This document shows positions 1-14,300 of a DNA stretch of 64,000 nt, in pieces. The first letter of the stretch is position 1, and every line of letters starts with the position of its first letter. The stretch spans positions 34,818,609-34,882,608 of the forward strand of contig CM041084.1 in the NCBI GenBank assembly GCA_023079485.1. The letters run 5' to 3'. The stretch comes from Archilochus colubris. Its lineage: Eukaryota; Chordata; Aves; Apodiformes; Trochilidae. The notes below the pieces were generated by a model, which was given only the letters and a program-made list of their open reading frames with translations, was not told the origin of the DNA and searched no databases. The translations under genes were made by a program, and so were the position numbers.

Positions 1-3000
1 CAGACAGTCCCAGAAAATCCCTATGAGACTGTGGGAGTTTCTGTGTGCTCAGAAAGACTTCAGAGAATGCCTTCAAATTCCTCATTGAAGCTTTGCTACC
101 ATGGACAAAATTAATTCCTCATTACTTCCTCACCCCAACTAATTCATAGGCCAGCTGAATTTATTCTCCTGCCTTTCACAAAAAATAACTCTGTATTGAC
201 AGGGTATTGTAAAAATTTATTAATCTTGTAGTTATAAAAAGCTAAAAAAGCAAAAAAATCCATTGATTCTTTTCCCTGGGTAAAAGAGAACTGAAATTAT
301 AACACAGCCTTTAGACAAAGCACATCCCTTTCTTGTGTGTATTCCCCAGGAGCATCCATTTCCGTGTACACACTTGTTAGACCCTGAGAAAAATGTTTAA
401 CACCTTCTTTTTTCTTTCCCCACTGTTTCAGTCCTCTTCTGCATTCTCACTATAACCATCTTCTAATCCCAAATGTCCTTCCACCATATCAGTCATGTGG
501 CTACACAGAGAAACCCCACACTTTTCATTGAAGCAGTTGATTCCTTGAAGAGAAGAAGGGAAGAAACAAAATATCTAGGTTGGGGGCTGTTAATTACTGT
601 GTGTTTTTTTCTTTCTCACCTATTTCTGATATTCCTCAGACAATTGTCCCTAGAACTGAGGGGTTAGTTGTTCCAGTTCTCTTCCACCTCCTAATCTGTC
701 CTGGGTGATCCCTACCTCACATCACAGCTGAATGTGTCCCCTGGTTTTGCAGTCATGTACTGTCCTGGCACCAAGAGATACGTGCAGAGATACATGGCCT
801 ATCCTGACAACGAAGTTCATCCCTTAGAAATACAAAATATATTTTTCTGTAGTTTTAACTAAGAGCAGCAGTTTCTTTTGCTACAATCATGCAGCTGGTG
901 TTCCTGTGCCAATGCAGCCTACCCATGGGAAGGCTCTGTGTCTTCTTTACTGTCTAGAAAAAGACTATAAAAACCGAAGGAGGCTAAAATGAGAAGTCAC
1001 AGACTGTCCCCTTCCTCTGCAGGGGTTTGGTAATATTGACAAACCCATAAATTAACTGTTTTTACTGGGAGCAGAGGCCTACAGGCACTGCCTGTCTACA
1101 AATACATAGAGAATAAGCTGATTAATATCACTTAGTATTGATTGTTGGTGGAGTTCCCATCTTTTCACTGAAAACACCTGATTTTGAAACAGTTTGCTTT
1201 GCAAAAACTGCAGTTTAAGCCTCTATCTTTCAAGACAAAAATCTAGTATTCACCAGCACAACCAGTACCTATAGACTTCAGATAGTGTTACGCTCATTCA
1301 AAGCCATAACACAGCACGGAGAAACTTAACTTGAACCAGCTGGGATCTCCACACCAGCTGCAGCATCACTTCCACTTGGGGTTCCCTTTTAGACTGGTTG
1401 CTGCCTATCAGAAACATCCATGGGTTATAGAAAAAACTTCAGATCAGTTACTGCTTCTTTTGCTGGAAAGCCAAGCAAACACTGCCTCAGTCCTGAACGG
1501 ACCTCAGTTCCTGGCAGCTAGAGAACTCATTCACCACAAAACAACCTTCTAAAATATACTGGCTTTGCTTGGGCTGTGTCTACAGAGGAGCTTCCACAGA
1601 CCCAAGGTGAAGGGCTGCCCTATTTGTAACATGAATGCTGCCCAGGAAAAAAAAAAACAAAACAAAACAAAACAAAAATCTGAACTGACCGCTGCTGTAG
1701 TTCCAGTGTCCTGTACTTCAAGAGTACCAAACCTAGCATCTCTATTTCAGGATGTCTCTTCCCCCATCAGCTCAGCACAAGAAGCCAACCAAGTCAACCT
1801 TATATTAAACCAGGGGGAACAGAGGCAGACAGGGGCACCACATGACATGCACATTCTTGAGGGAATGACCATTCATGGTACTCACCTTCAGCAGAATTTC
1901 ACTGCATCTTTTCCCTTTGTTTGCACTATAGTCACTGAACCTTTTGTGACAAGACAACTGCCTTGATGTCCATTAATGCCACAAGCAGGCCAGAATCCCC
2001 TTTCCCCTCCTGCATGCAAGACCCAGAGCTCTATTAAGGAATCCTGTTGCCACCAGCTTCCATCTTTCTCAGTAACAGCCGTACTCTCTTCTGATTCTTA
2101 TTTGCTGCTCCAAGGCAAATGCCACAAGCTCCTGAACTGCCTCTGATGTCCTTTCCTCATCTCTTGTCCACAGGATCAAGTGGGCTTTTACTCACTAGTC
2201 TACTGCTCATTTCACGGGACCTTCTGGGGGTCCCTTGCTCCTGCAGTGCCCATCAGTCCTCTGAAGCACCACAGAGCACAGCACAGGCTGAGCACCAGGA
2301 TGGGCTCTGCTCTCATCTCATTCAGCACAGCCACCACAGGACACCAGAGAGGGTTCTACAAACCCAAAGGTAATTTCATTCTTAAGTATTATCTGCATTG
2401 ATCTGAGCAGTAAAGCAGATGTGTGATTGTCACAGTTGGTATCTACCAGGGGAGAAACTATAGAAAAAATCAGGTGCTCCTTCAATGTAAATGTGTTTCT
2501 TTTAAAGACCCATTTTTTCAAGACCCATGCCATACTAGATTGTTGTTTTCTTACCAGTCAAAGCCTCTCCCCAGAGGCTGTTCAGGAACTGTCAGCTTGG
2601 AAAGCTTAATAGTACACAACCCTTCTTTTGGCTTACCTTTCTAGCCACTCACTTGGGCTATCAAGTGCAAATGGCCAATCCCAAGCTTATTTTTTTTCTC
2701 TCAGGCTGAAGAGATTTTCTATTAATCTGTTACCTTCCTGTCAGGCTTCTGTTAGCCATAAAAAAGACAGAAATCTTAAATGCACAGCCTTTAAAATGGG
2801 TCCTTCGGCCAGCCAGATCCACAGCTGGGTGGCTGCCTTTTCTTCTAATAAATGATACTTTATTTTCCTTCTTCTAACAAAGCTGTAGCCTTTCCCAGTG
2901 GCTCATTTCCACCAGAAATTTTAATCCAGTCAATGTTTTCCTGCTCGCATCTGTTCCATGAGAAACCAATTGATCGATGGTGTCAGGATGCTGGGCACTC

Positions 3001-6000
3001 CGGGGCCCATGCTGACCTTCCAGAGGAGAGCCAGGATTCCTTCCCTGGTATTTTTTGCCCTTCAGAGATTCACCTCTGCTGCTCTTCTGTCTGGCTGCTG
3101 CTTTTAGGAGCCTTACTGCACAGCTTTTACTGATCTTGTTTTAAATTCTGTGTCTTTCTTAGTCCAGCAGGCTGTTTGGTTTTTTTTCCTTTGTGATTTT
3201 TCAGAAATAAATATTTACTATTACTCCCCTTAGAAACAAAAAGAAACATCCAGCTGACATCTCTGCTCTCCATTTTGGCAATACTGAGGGTTCCTGCAAG
3301 TTGTTCCATTAGAATGAAAAAACAAAACAAAACAAAAAACCACAAACAAGCAAAACCAACCAACAAACAAAAACCAACAAACACTGATGGGGTCCAATAT
3401 TAATTTTATAGAAAGGCAGATGGGATCCTGACTCTCTCAGTGCCAGCAATCACCACTTACTGTGTTTTTTCTCTCCTATCATTCCTTTCACAAATGCACA
3501 ATGCCCTCTCCCCTCAGCTCAGGGTCCTCAACTTTGCTGTCACCCTGCAAAGGTCTTGTTCCCAGCCCACCTTGCCCACCACTGTGGCTCTTACTTCTCC
3601 AGCAGGGTTGGTCCACAAGAAAGCTGAATTGTCTTCTGTATCTATCCCATAAGAGGTCTGCTTGCAAGTTAATTTACACCTTCCCAATCCAACTGTGGTA
3701 CACAAAAAGGGCTATCTGGGGTAGAAGAAGCATCAAGATACCGTTGTTCTTCTCCAGCTGTTGCTGGTAATTTAATTATTTTCCCATCTCTCTGAAAAAT
3801 GTAGAAACTTTCAGCCTGGGTGAGTAGAAAAGCAGAGGAGAAAAGGAAGAGTGTCTTTCTACTACCTGAATTTGGAAGGTGACTTTCTTCAGGCCGGTTC
3901 TTACAAGGTGCAGACTGGTTCATGTAAGCCTACTAAAAATTAATATAAAATTCAAATCTGCTTTTCCTCACATGAGTGCAACCCCCTCAAGTGCGCAATG
4001 CAGGGACCTCAATAGAGCAGAGCTCTTAAAAAAAAAAAAAGCACAAGAAAAAACACTCATAAAGGACACCATAAGCACAGCAGTATAAGGATGGAAGCTG
4101 ACAGATTACCCTGAAAAGAAACCTGCTGTGTCCAGGAGGGTTGAGCTACTCACTCCTGGGCCTCATCACTGCCACATGGAATTATAGCCACGTGCTTGAG
4201 GATGCTGTAATATTATTCCCTGAAACAGTTCCTCCAGAAATGATGCTTCAAGCACCAGGAAACTCGACTCTTTGGAGCTGACATGACATTCAAAATACTT
4301 CCAGAAACAAGGATGTTCTGTTGCCTAACTCTGCTAGGTTTGTAAGGTGAAGTTAATAGCAAAACAAAGATCCAAAGTTTCTTTTTTTCCCAATTTTGCT
4401 ACAAACAGTCCCCCCCCCCCAGCTGTTTATCTCTGCTTTCTAGTTACTGCTTTATGACCTATTCCTATGCAAAGAAGTGTGAGGACAGGAGTATATACTT
4501 TTAGCCCAGAATTTTTCAGGCATACCTGAAAAATACCCAAATGCATTTTCCCAATTAAGGAAAGACATGTTGTAACTTAAGAACATCCTCATTGTTAAAC
4601 GTGATTAGTTTTAGAATTTACAAGTACAGCGCTGAAATCCATTCCCTAAATGTGAGATTACATCTTGGTGCCAGATACAAATAACTGACTCAGCTGACAG
4701 TCCCGGAACATTTGAGACAGTATTAAAATAACTGAGAATTTAAATGGAATTAATTCACTTCCAATACCCACTGGGAAATTCGTACCAGAAAATAGCAGAA
4801 AGCTTGCGTTTTTTGTTCTTTTTTTAGATGTTTCTTAAAATGCAGGTGCAATCGAAGCATGAATGGAAATTTTTATTATGTCACTTTTCATGCCAAAGAG
4901 CCCTGATTAACACGCAATAATGGCACACAGGTTGTTGGGGATTAAAATGAATCTTCAGTTTTCTTGTAACTAAATACCTAGAGCTTGCCTGAACTAGGCC
5001 CCAGTTTGTTTATTGCTTGACACAAGTAGCTGAGATATTGGAACCTGAAGCAGCACTGAACTGCTACTGAACTCAAGTTAAACTGTTACCTGGAAAAGCA
5101 CTAAGGATTGATTGATATCAAAGTGAAAAAGCAAAGTGCAAAATATTCAGTGCAAAAGCACTAAAGCACAGCATTTGTGACAGTAAGACAATACCACAGG
5201 ACAGGACAAGGCCCAGCTGAAAACTGAATTTGAGAAAATATAGTTCCAGGTGCAAATCGAGAAGAAAGGGACCATTCTACCTGGAGACAGGAGAAGACAG
5301 ATGAATTTCAGGTGCAGATGAAACAAAAGTTGAAGTAGAAAGCACACGTGGAAGAGAAAAGAGCCCAATGACCTTGGGAGAGGATGTACTTTTACTAGAT
5401 TGACTGGATAACTCATTGTGAGGCCTTATAAGGCACAGTTAAAATACATTCAGGATCCTTCTTTGGAGGCACCCAGCTCAAGCAGCAATAAACCAACTCT
5501 GACAGAACCTAGAGTCCAAACTTCTCAGAGGTTAGGTCCAGATCCAGCCACATTTAAGCAGGAATTTAGAAAGCAAGGGTCATCCCAGACTTTTCTTTCA
5601 CAGAGGGATAACAGCTCCCCAAAGCGTAGCTTTTAATCCAGCCTGGTGGTTGTGCAATTATGACCAAATCATCCACCAGATATTATTTTTTCCACATATT
5701 ATCAAGTAAACATTTAGCTTCCATTTGTGGCAGGAGCGTTGCACTAAGAGCTTGCTGGCTATGATGGTGAATTTCAGTGGTTTGGCCAGAAGAACACAGT
5801 GCCTGGCTTTACTGTGGAGAAATCCACGGTGTGGAGATTTGCTCAAACTGCCCTGTAGTTTTCCTGATCAACAAGATTTCCTGATCAGTTCCACACCTTT
5901 TCCAAGCCTGAAACCAGGATCTGTCAGCCTGAGGATGTGGAGGAGGAAGAGACTGGCTGTAGCCTCTGCTCAGGGAGCCCCTTGAAGGTCAGTCCCTGGG

Positions 6001-7949
6001 GCTGTGCTATGGAAGAGATTTTACTGCAAAGGGCAGAGCCTGGCATTTTCCTTCCTATTTGCTTTTCTACTATGTTTTCAGGAGAGACATTAAGTCTTTC
6101 GTCTTTTAAAGGGAAATTTATCTGGTGAACTGTTATTTTTTAAGAGGACTGTTGAAACTGCATCTCCAAACACACACGTGTGTGCCACAGAAGAAATGCC
6201 AAGCCATGCAGATGCTGGAAACAAAAATTTTGTTTGCCTGGGTGGCATTTACAAGTGTCAAATAAATATAAGGCTTTTCAAAACAATTTTTGAGGTCTGA
6301 TAACTTATATGCTATTGCAAAGCAGTTTGTAAGATACCAGAGAAAATAAATCCTGATGATACCTGTGTATCAGCATTAACTAATCTCAACATAACAGAAA
6401 AAGCATACTCAACTGAACAGAAATGGTAACAAATGTAAATGCTTTTTAGCATCTTACAAAGCTTAGTAGAAAAAAAAATCCATTTCTAGGGGTTTCAAAG
6501 AAGGAATTAAATTGTTCTTTCAAAAGATGTACTTCTTTGAACATTAAGTTTCTCTAAATGTTATCTTAAAAGCTTTCCGAAATGTATCTAGAACTGTAAT
6601 GACTGTGTTATTAAATGGTATAGGGCTTTTCCCCAAAGGATTTCTGCATTACTTTTGTGGGCCCCAGAATCCTATTATTTGGATATCTTTAAATGAATGG
6701 ACTGGCCAGACCATTAGGATTGAAATACAGTGTACTAGCTCTGCACAATGTAAAAGATTTTAAAAAACAAAATTTATAAGAAATCATGTATGCTGCTATT
6801 GCTATTTAGTTCATAAGCTTATTATCTCATACAAACTACCATGATGATCACCTTTCTCTCATCAATAAATTGACTGTAAATCATCTGGGTGGCACATGAG
6901 AGACATTTTAGAGAGAGAAGGACCTTGGGTCTGCAGATTCATGCCCAAGGTTGATCTTATGTACAGTCTTAAAATATGCACCATTTGGTCACTGTCTTCA
7001 TCTTAAAAACACAGGGGGGATCTTTAGGTATAGCTGACCTTGACACACAAATCTCAGTTGAACCATCTCAGATTTGACACCGAAGGAATCCAGGATGTTA
7101 GTTAGAAGCATCTCAATTGACAGATGCGGAATAACCGTGAAGGTGGGAGATAGGCATTTGCCTTAAGCTGGTGCCAGTTCCTCAGAGGAGAGATGGAGTC
7201 AGAGCTCTCGCCAACTTTCCCTTTCCTTTGCACAGAACGTGGCTAAAGGAAACTCTTGCTGATGAAATGGTAAAATTTATTAAGCGGGATTTCCAGTGCC
7301 CTGGTTCAGCTGACAACTGATTTGTTTTGCCTTTGCCTAGCAGGGATTTTCCATGCAGTGGACTCTTGTCAGCTATGTAAGTCATCCGAGTATTTGTTAG
7401 TGTCATAGCCCCAGCCAGATGATGTTTATTCTGCTAACATCCAGTTGGATTCCGGCAGCACTCATTGAGGTCAGGGCTTTATTTATAGAAGCAGATATAC
7501 ATTGAGATTCATTTTCTTCCCCTTGCTGTAAGCTACCTAAGCTCATCCAAAATAGAAAGAAACATGCAGACATGCAAGTTATAAACTAATTGGGCTGGAT
7601 CCATGAATTAGCACAGCACCGTAGAAGCCAATGGAAAAAAGCGTTTTAGAGTAGCTGAGGATTTTTATTGTCTATTATTTCTTCCAGAGAAGGGAAGGGA
7701 GGGGTTTAAAACCAAAGATGATAAAACAAAACCCCAAAACAACCAAGCAACAAAAATGTCCCAGCGTGTGGCAAAGCAGCTCTGCAGTGCAAAAACTCAT
7801 CCACCGAGATCTGAAACTGAAGCTTGTTGGTTTGTTGTTTTGTTTTTTTTTTCCCGATCCTGTGTTCCCGATCACTGAAAAGTGCAAGAATCAGAGTGCA
7901 CGAGAGAGCTCCAAGCAAGGAAAAAGCAACAAGACTTAAAGCAATTTAC
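1..7949 (-). other. COLQ: presumed COLQ intron 1 (partial)
   Basis: No coding exon was recognised here on either strand. COLQ is transcribed leftward from its first exon at 7950-8058, so this stretch is inferred to be the beginning of its first intron. I looked for the collagen-type Gly-X-Y exons and the proline-rich attachment exon on the minus strand and saw none. The content is AT-rich single-copy-looking DNA with A/T-rich simple tracts near 1648-1678, 3318-3385 and 4028-4040, and a C run near 4411. Confidence 0.6.
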
Positions 7950-8058
7950 CTGCTGAAAGTGAGAAGAGATTGTCAACGTGTGCAGTCTGAGACAGAGCAA
8001 AGCAGAAGACAAGCTGCAGGTAAGGTCCCCAGAGAAGAGAAGGGCTGAGGACCAACAT
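7950..8058 (-). CDS. COLQ: COLQ first coding exon (collagen-like tail subunit of asymmetric acetylcholinesterase), partial gene
   Basis: COLQ is the collagen tail that attaches acetylcholinesterase tetramers to the synaptic basal lamina. The exon starts with ATG at 8058 and reads 36 codons plus one base to a good donor (GCAG|GTAAAT) at 7950. It encodes a hydrophobic secretory signal peptide. The stretch YLQLVFCFALSQ lines up with YLQLFFLSIVSQ of human COLQ, and the following residues up to LSA resemble the human sequence before its proline-rich domain. The position also fits: COLQ is the same-strand neighbour downstream of HACL1 in human. The exon ends in phase 1, and no further COLQ exons were found to the left, so intron 1 should exceed 7.9 kb. 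The call rests on signal-peptide similarity and synteny, since the collagen domain lies outside the window. Confidence 0.82.
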
Positions 8059-8300
8059 GCTGGCTGCACCCTGGCAGATCCCAGCTGAGAGGCGCAGGGC
8101 TGCTCTGGGGATCTCTCGCTCTCTACCCTCACTCCCTCTCTGCCTTGCCTGCTCTCTCCTCGCTCTGAGATGTCTGTGTGTCTGTGTGTGTGCATGTCTC
8201 TCTCTCTCTCTCTCCCCATTCCCCCCACCCACCCCCCTCCTTGCCTTTAGGAAGAAAGAATGCCAACCATTTCCCATTAAATCTTCTCCTTACACTAGAC
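8059..8300 (-). promoter_or_regulatory. COLQ: COLQ 5' leader / proximal promoter region with pyrimidine-rich tract
   Basis: This sequence lies directly upstream of the COLQ start codon on the minus strand. It carries GT- and CT-rich repeats at about 8170-8245, which are GA/CA-rich on the gene strand. No TATA box or transcription start could be fixed by eye. The assignment as leader or promoter rests on position only. Confidence 0.4.
8165..8245. repeat. GT/CT-rich simple repeat and C-rich tract
   Basis: A run of TGTCTGTGTG-type units passes into about eight CT dinucleotides and then a C-rich stretch. It lies about 110-190 bases upstream of the COLQ start codon. It also explains the long Arg/Glu- and His/Thr-rich artefact reading frames on the minus strand. 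Confidence 0.8.
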
Positions 8301-11300
8301 GTGGTTATATTTAACTCCTGCGTGGGATCAGTTGCCCCTATTGTGGACATTAGATGCTAAAAGAGGGGCATGGGGGATTCTCCTTTTGCTAACAGAAGCA
8401 AAAAGGAGCTTTGGATAATAATAATGATGAGCAGGAAAGAGAGAAATTATGAACTGGACTATAAACAGTATCCTTCGGAGCAGGCAACCAGATGCTGACG
8501 TCGAGATGGATAAAATCCCTGATGGATCATCTTCTACAGGTCACTAATTGCCTTAATGAGAGAGATGAGCAGTGACCTAATATCTGCTTATCACTGGTAG
8601 TTACAACCATTGCCTTCATTTACAGAGTACAGCTGAGGTTGAGGGATGCCATAGAGGCTTCACAAATGGCAGAACAGATCATTATTTAGGATTTAAGTGA
8701 AAACGACAGTATCACTGATAGTGCCAGACATTGCAGGACTGCAAAAAGTGTACTGACAGGGTGCAACAGGTGGCAGAAACAATACATGTGCCACGATGGG
8801 GTGAGTGAAACGCTATCAGCTCTAGGAGTGGTGACAATCAACACACTACACAGCACTGTGGGAAGAAAACAAACCTCTGACTCTGGGAAAAGCAGCATGT
8901 GCCCTTGTTACCTGTACAAAAGCTTGGGATTTCCATGCCTTATTCCAACTGGCAGGGCTTTGCATATAAATTTCTGTCCTCAAAATAACCAGCACAGGGA
9001 TCCTCTGTTCTGCCTGGGATCCAACAGGTTGCCATGAAAAGCAGAGGTATTCCCTCAGCGTGAAAGCCACCATGACTTCCTCCCTTCCAGGTTGAGATGT
9101 TTTCCACTGTTTACTGTTACTCACAAGACAAACATGGAAATATTTTGGATTAATTACAGAATCGATTTTTTTTTTCCATTTATGAGTTCTCATTTACAGA
9201 GACAATGATAAGTCCCCCCTGGGCATTAACTCCTACCAAGTACACCACTGAAAAGAAGTGATGTATTTCCGCAATTCTAGTTAAACAGTCTTGGGTGTTC
9301 CTTTAAAGACATTGAAACATATTAAAAAAATCTTTCTGAATCTAATGAGTTGATAGGCACAATCATATCTGCCTTATAAATTTACATCTTTAAAGGACAT
9401 GCTTAATATAATTATGATGCTTTCTAAAAAATCTCTCTCCAGTACTGCAACATTTTGGATAACTGAATTTATTTTTTTATTTAATCTACCTTACTCCACT
9501 TTCTGACTTTTTAAGTATTTGCCTATTTTTAGTGAAGATGGAAGATGGCCTCTGTCTTCTTTGACCAAGACGACCACAGATTAAGTAAGTGCCATTAATT
9601 CTCTTGACATCAGAGTTCCTGTGAAGTTTACCATGACAAGCCCTAAGTATCCAAGACAAAAATACAGTTGCTTAATTACAAAGGTAAGCAGTGGACAATG
9701 CCCACACTAAAAGCCTGCATGGATGCTGGAAAACATTGCTCAAAAAGTCAAAATGTCGAGATTTTGTCAAAAGCTTCACCTCTCGAAATGTCTGATGAAC
9801 TTGGTATTAGCCAAAGCAACAACTGAGTAATTTCAGATCCCCTTGAAATCCTCCTGTAGTCTTTTAACAATAGAAAATTTGGTAGAAGTCTGTAGTACAA
9901 AATATATTCTGTGTCATAAGGAAATTATTTATGCCAGTAATACTGCAAAGAACCAGGACCATGCAGCAGGACCTGTATCTTCCTACTCCTCTCTCACCCT
10001 ATTTAACAATTTCAGTTCTTGCTTCTTCAGCCTAGAACAGAAACACATTTCAGTAAAAAAAGCAACATTTTGTTTGAAGAAAGAATTCTTTCACAAACCA
10101 CATCCACCCTTCTGACCTGCTCTAAAGAAGACAGGAGTGAAGAATATAGCTTTGCATCACAAGTATGACTGTTATATTGGAAGCAAAAGTGATGCAAAAA
10201 GTCAGGGATGCTTCTGAGTTAAAAAAACAACTAAAAAACAAAAAAATCCCAACAAAAGACAGTTTTGCAGTTGGTTCTTAAGTTAAGATTTTTACTCCAG
10301 TTTTTTCCAGTGAAGAACCCTAATTAAAAATGGGTATTTTGTAGAAAAAGTCTGTCTTTTGACTTTGTATCTCCATCACTCAGACCTGCTTGACTTGAAC
10401 TGGGTCTCAGCCTGAACTGTGAGAAGAAAGCTCTGCAAACACTCTGCTGTGGAAGACAAACCATCTTCCACAAAAGACTAGAAAGGAGATGTTTGGACTT
10501 ATATTTGAAGAGGTGTCTTTACCATGATGTAGATGTAGCTCATCAACTTGGGATCACCACTGGGTCAACACAAAGGAGAACTCTCATGATCAGGCAGCAA
10601 GCCAGGGCATGTCATGGTGCAAGCATTAATTTTTGTGAGGTGCCTTAACCTGCTGGCAAGGTTCCTAATGGTTTTAGTGGGAGAAGAATGAAGTCCATTT
10701 GAAATAAAATGGACAACAGCTGTGGGCTTTTTCCTTCTGGTTTGGTCAGGTGACAGCACAGACAAGTGACACGCTGTGCTAACTGGTGCCCCACAGCAGA
10801 TGACAAGGATGTACACCTGGTTCCATGGCTTGGTTCTGACCTCTGTGGCATCTGCACACATTGAGAGAGAGGATCCTGAGGAGGGGAAGTATCACGTAGC
10901 AGAGTGAGTCTGACATGGTGTGAGAAGCCTGAGAGATGTGTGCTTTCCAGGCCCCTGAGCTATCCATCATCTGTGAACTTGCTCAGCCAAGCTCTGCAGT
11001 CCTCCAGCTATTCCCATGGGCCTGCAACACCTACAGAAAGCTTCTGCTCCCTTCAGAGAGCTCTGCACCAGGTGGTTAAAGGCAAAAGCTCCGAGATTAA
11101 AGATAAGTCCTTGTCTCTGTCAGACAAATAGCAGTTAGTAACAGGGGAATTCCTTTCTTCCCTCTGTATTCACTGCAGCTGTCATTGCTGGTGTAGTGAA
11201 AACCCACATTAATAATGACTTTGTGGTGCAACCACTGGAGAAGATCCCATAAAAATTTGGGAATTAAAATATTTTTAAAATTTTGTTATGAAATTACAGA

Positions 11301-14300
11301 TTTGCTAGAAACAGAGGAAGTGTTTCTTCCTGTATAATTCATACTTATGTCTTACCTTGGATTGCTACTATGGCACCAGGGGTAGTATTCATCAAATGGA
11401 TATACAATGGCTTCAGCAGTATTGCTATTTCAGATTACATCAGCTTAAGAAAGAGCAAAGTATTTACACTCTGCCATTTCTGAGTCTTGTAAAATACTGC
11501 AATGACTTAAATATGAGAAAGGATTTTGAAGGCTTGATTTGAGAAACTTGTTCCCCTCTGAGAACCCCAGAACTCCAAATGTCACCTGCAGTTTATTGTT
11601 CAAAGATAAAGATCCCTGCAGTTTTAGGGAATCAACTATCATTTTAAAAATCCTATTTCGAGTAGATGCTATAGCAACGAAAAATGTCAAAAGCCAACCA
11701 ACACACAACAGTAACCAAAAAGAGTCTGCACAGTTTACCTGCTCAAGTAGCTGTTGCTTGACCTTTTCAACCCAGAACTGAATGCTCAGAAGCAGGTAGA
11801 AGAATCTGCTGATGACCCTACATGTAAATAGAATTTAGGAACCTATTTTTTCTTGCAAGAACTAATGAACAGATGTTAAAAAGAAGGCATATTCCCAGCC
11901 CTATCCACTTTTGGTTATCAGATCCTTCATCAGCAAACCAAAGGGAAGTTAATGTTAAAATACCACCAATCTCAAGGTCCTATACCACCCTGGCTCTAGT
12001 TTGAAGGACAAGGGTAACGGAGACTTCCTAGTTCAGAAATCTGAAAGCTCTTCTACTGAGTGGGGCAAAGGTAAAACAGCAACCCAGTGTTATTACAATA
12101 ATTCAATAACAAATTATGTCTGCAAAGTAGTACAGAAGAATTCTGTTCATTCAATTAGTGCAAGAGATGGAAAAGAATATTAACGATTATGTTTTCCTTA
12201 TTAGTTAGTTACTAGCAACAGTTGTGTTTCACAGTAAAAAAAGCTGCTGACAATTGCACATCTGAATCAGTTACATGCAACATTTAGATTTAATATTTTG
12301 AAAACATATCTAACATTACTTTGGAAGATGGTATTAACCACAAGTAGAAAGGCAAATGCTGAAGTAAAACCATAGTAAGTACAGAAAAACAATTAATGGC
12401 TTCACCATCCCCTTACTGGCATATTTAGATCTAATTCAGAAGCTCATATAAGAACAGACTCACCAATGGTGGGATGAAATAAATTCAACCACACAAGAAA
12501 GTTCTGGTAATTGAAAGCTCCACTGATGCCAGTCCTCCAGCAGGGTACCAGGTCACAGGGCAGGTGGGCAGCTGACAGCGAGCCGGTGCTTCTAAGTCTT
12601 CAGCTTCCCCATTGGATGAGCAGAGTGAAGGGCAGGACACTGATGTTCTGGTAATGGCAGGACATAGATGCCTAGCAAATTCCAAAAGTGAGCCTTTTTT
12701 TGCAAATTAGCCACTTACTAACTTTCTGATCTCCTCTTCCCTCTAACTCCGTATTTTCAGAAATGTGCAGCTGGCTACAGCATCTGATTTCTTGTTGAAC
12801 CTTTCAGAAGTTGTTTCCTGAGCAGCCCAGCTCTCACCTCATTTTTAGAAAGCTGAGCTTCAAACTCTAACTTTGCACCTTTAAACCTATTTCAAAGGCT
12901 CAGTCCTTCGGGTTTCTTTCTCCTATGAATAATCCTCATGTATCCCTTTTTTTTTTTTTTCTTTTTTTCTTTCTACTGATGATAATGGAATAAACTACAC
13001 TGTAAAAGAGTGATTAAAGATTACAGGATAATGCCAAGTGACTTCCACCAAAGCCATCAGAAGAAAACCTCTGAGGCCTTTTAATATTGGAAAGCACAAC
13101 AAAACAGAACAATTTAAAAACAATATGCAGCTGCTGACCTTCATAACATTACTCATCTTCCTCTTCTCACTTTTTCTGCCTTTTAGACCTTGCCCTTCAG
13201 ATTACAAATCATTTAGCAACCACTGTGGGACTGTATAAAATTTTGCACAATTGCAGGGTGTGAGCAGCAGCAATGTGTCCATACACATAATGCAGCAGAC
13301 ATGCAGAGAGTCGATGCTGTGAAAATCAATATAGGTGGGAAACTCATGGACTTGCTGAACATGTGGATCAAATGTGAAGAAAGTCTGAAGGCTCCTCAAG
13401 ATGTACAGGTTGTGGATGGCCATTTTGTGGATATATAATGTGTTCTGATTGTGCTTTACCTACTGAAGATGAGCAGACTGCCCTGCAGGACAAGTGTACA
13501 ACACTTACCTTCTTGGATGAGGTGCATTCACCACACACACCTCTGCAGAGAATCAAGAAATATATCTAGGACTGACAGGTATTTGGAAATCCTGGACAAA
13601 CATGCAAAATCCTAGAATTATCAATTGTTAATAGAAAAATTTTACATTGGGAAAGAAAAAAAAAAAAAAAAAAAAAAAAAGGAGGATGCCTGTGTGTACA
13701 ATGGCCAGAAGAATGGCAGCCCTGGCCAGCTGAGAGCTACTTACCAGTATGAGAATGGGTAAATAGACTTTAGCATCCTAGGGTGGTGAACCACAGACAA
13801 GTTACAGCTGTAACTCATTCTGTTCTTGATATTTACACCTACAGGAGATGAAAATGATCTTCAGGGTAATTCTTTTGCCATATTTTCATTTAGATTGTCT
13901 CTTGTTACCTCTTTAATTGTAAAGGTCTGCAGAACTCACCATCTGCACTAGGATCACTGCAGTGCTGCTGGAGGCACAGAACAAGAATATCTGTCAGCAA
14001 CTGGGTCTCACAACTTAAAATTTAAGTGATTTACCATCTGGCTTGCCAGAAAACCCAATCAATTAAACACCAAAAAGCACAGTTTTATTTTTCTTCTCTG
14101 TGAAGATTCTTGCTGGAAAAAAATATTAACATTATTGTTTTAACGCTCACTCTTGTCTCAGAACTCTCCATTCTAGAGAGCTTCATGGATGATGGCAACA
14201 CAGGTCTGAGTGTTTGTACTGTACCACAGACCATTAAGCACTGAAGTGGAAGAAAACATGGATCTGAGCACCAGAGCACACACACCTTGCTGAATGTCCC

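Noticed and set aside
2119..2401. Overlapping open frames in two plus-strand frames
   Set aside because: Overlap in several frames with no homology indicates chance absence of stops in C-rich sequence.
7872..8277. Long Arg/Glu- and His-rich minus-strand open frames
   Set aside because: Mostly translation of the GT/CT simple repeat. Only the COLQ exon 1 part (7950-8058) has homology and splice support.
13656..13680. Poly(A) run as the tail of a processed pseudogene
   Set aside because: No gene-like sequence precedes it on either strand and no flanking duplication was seen.
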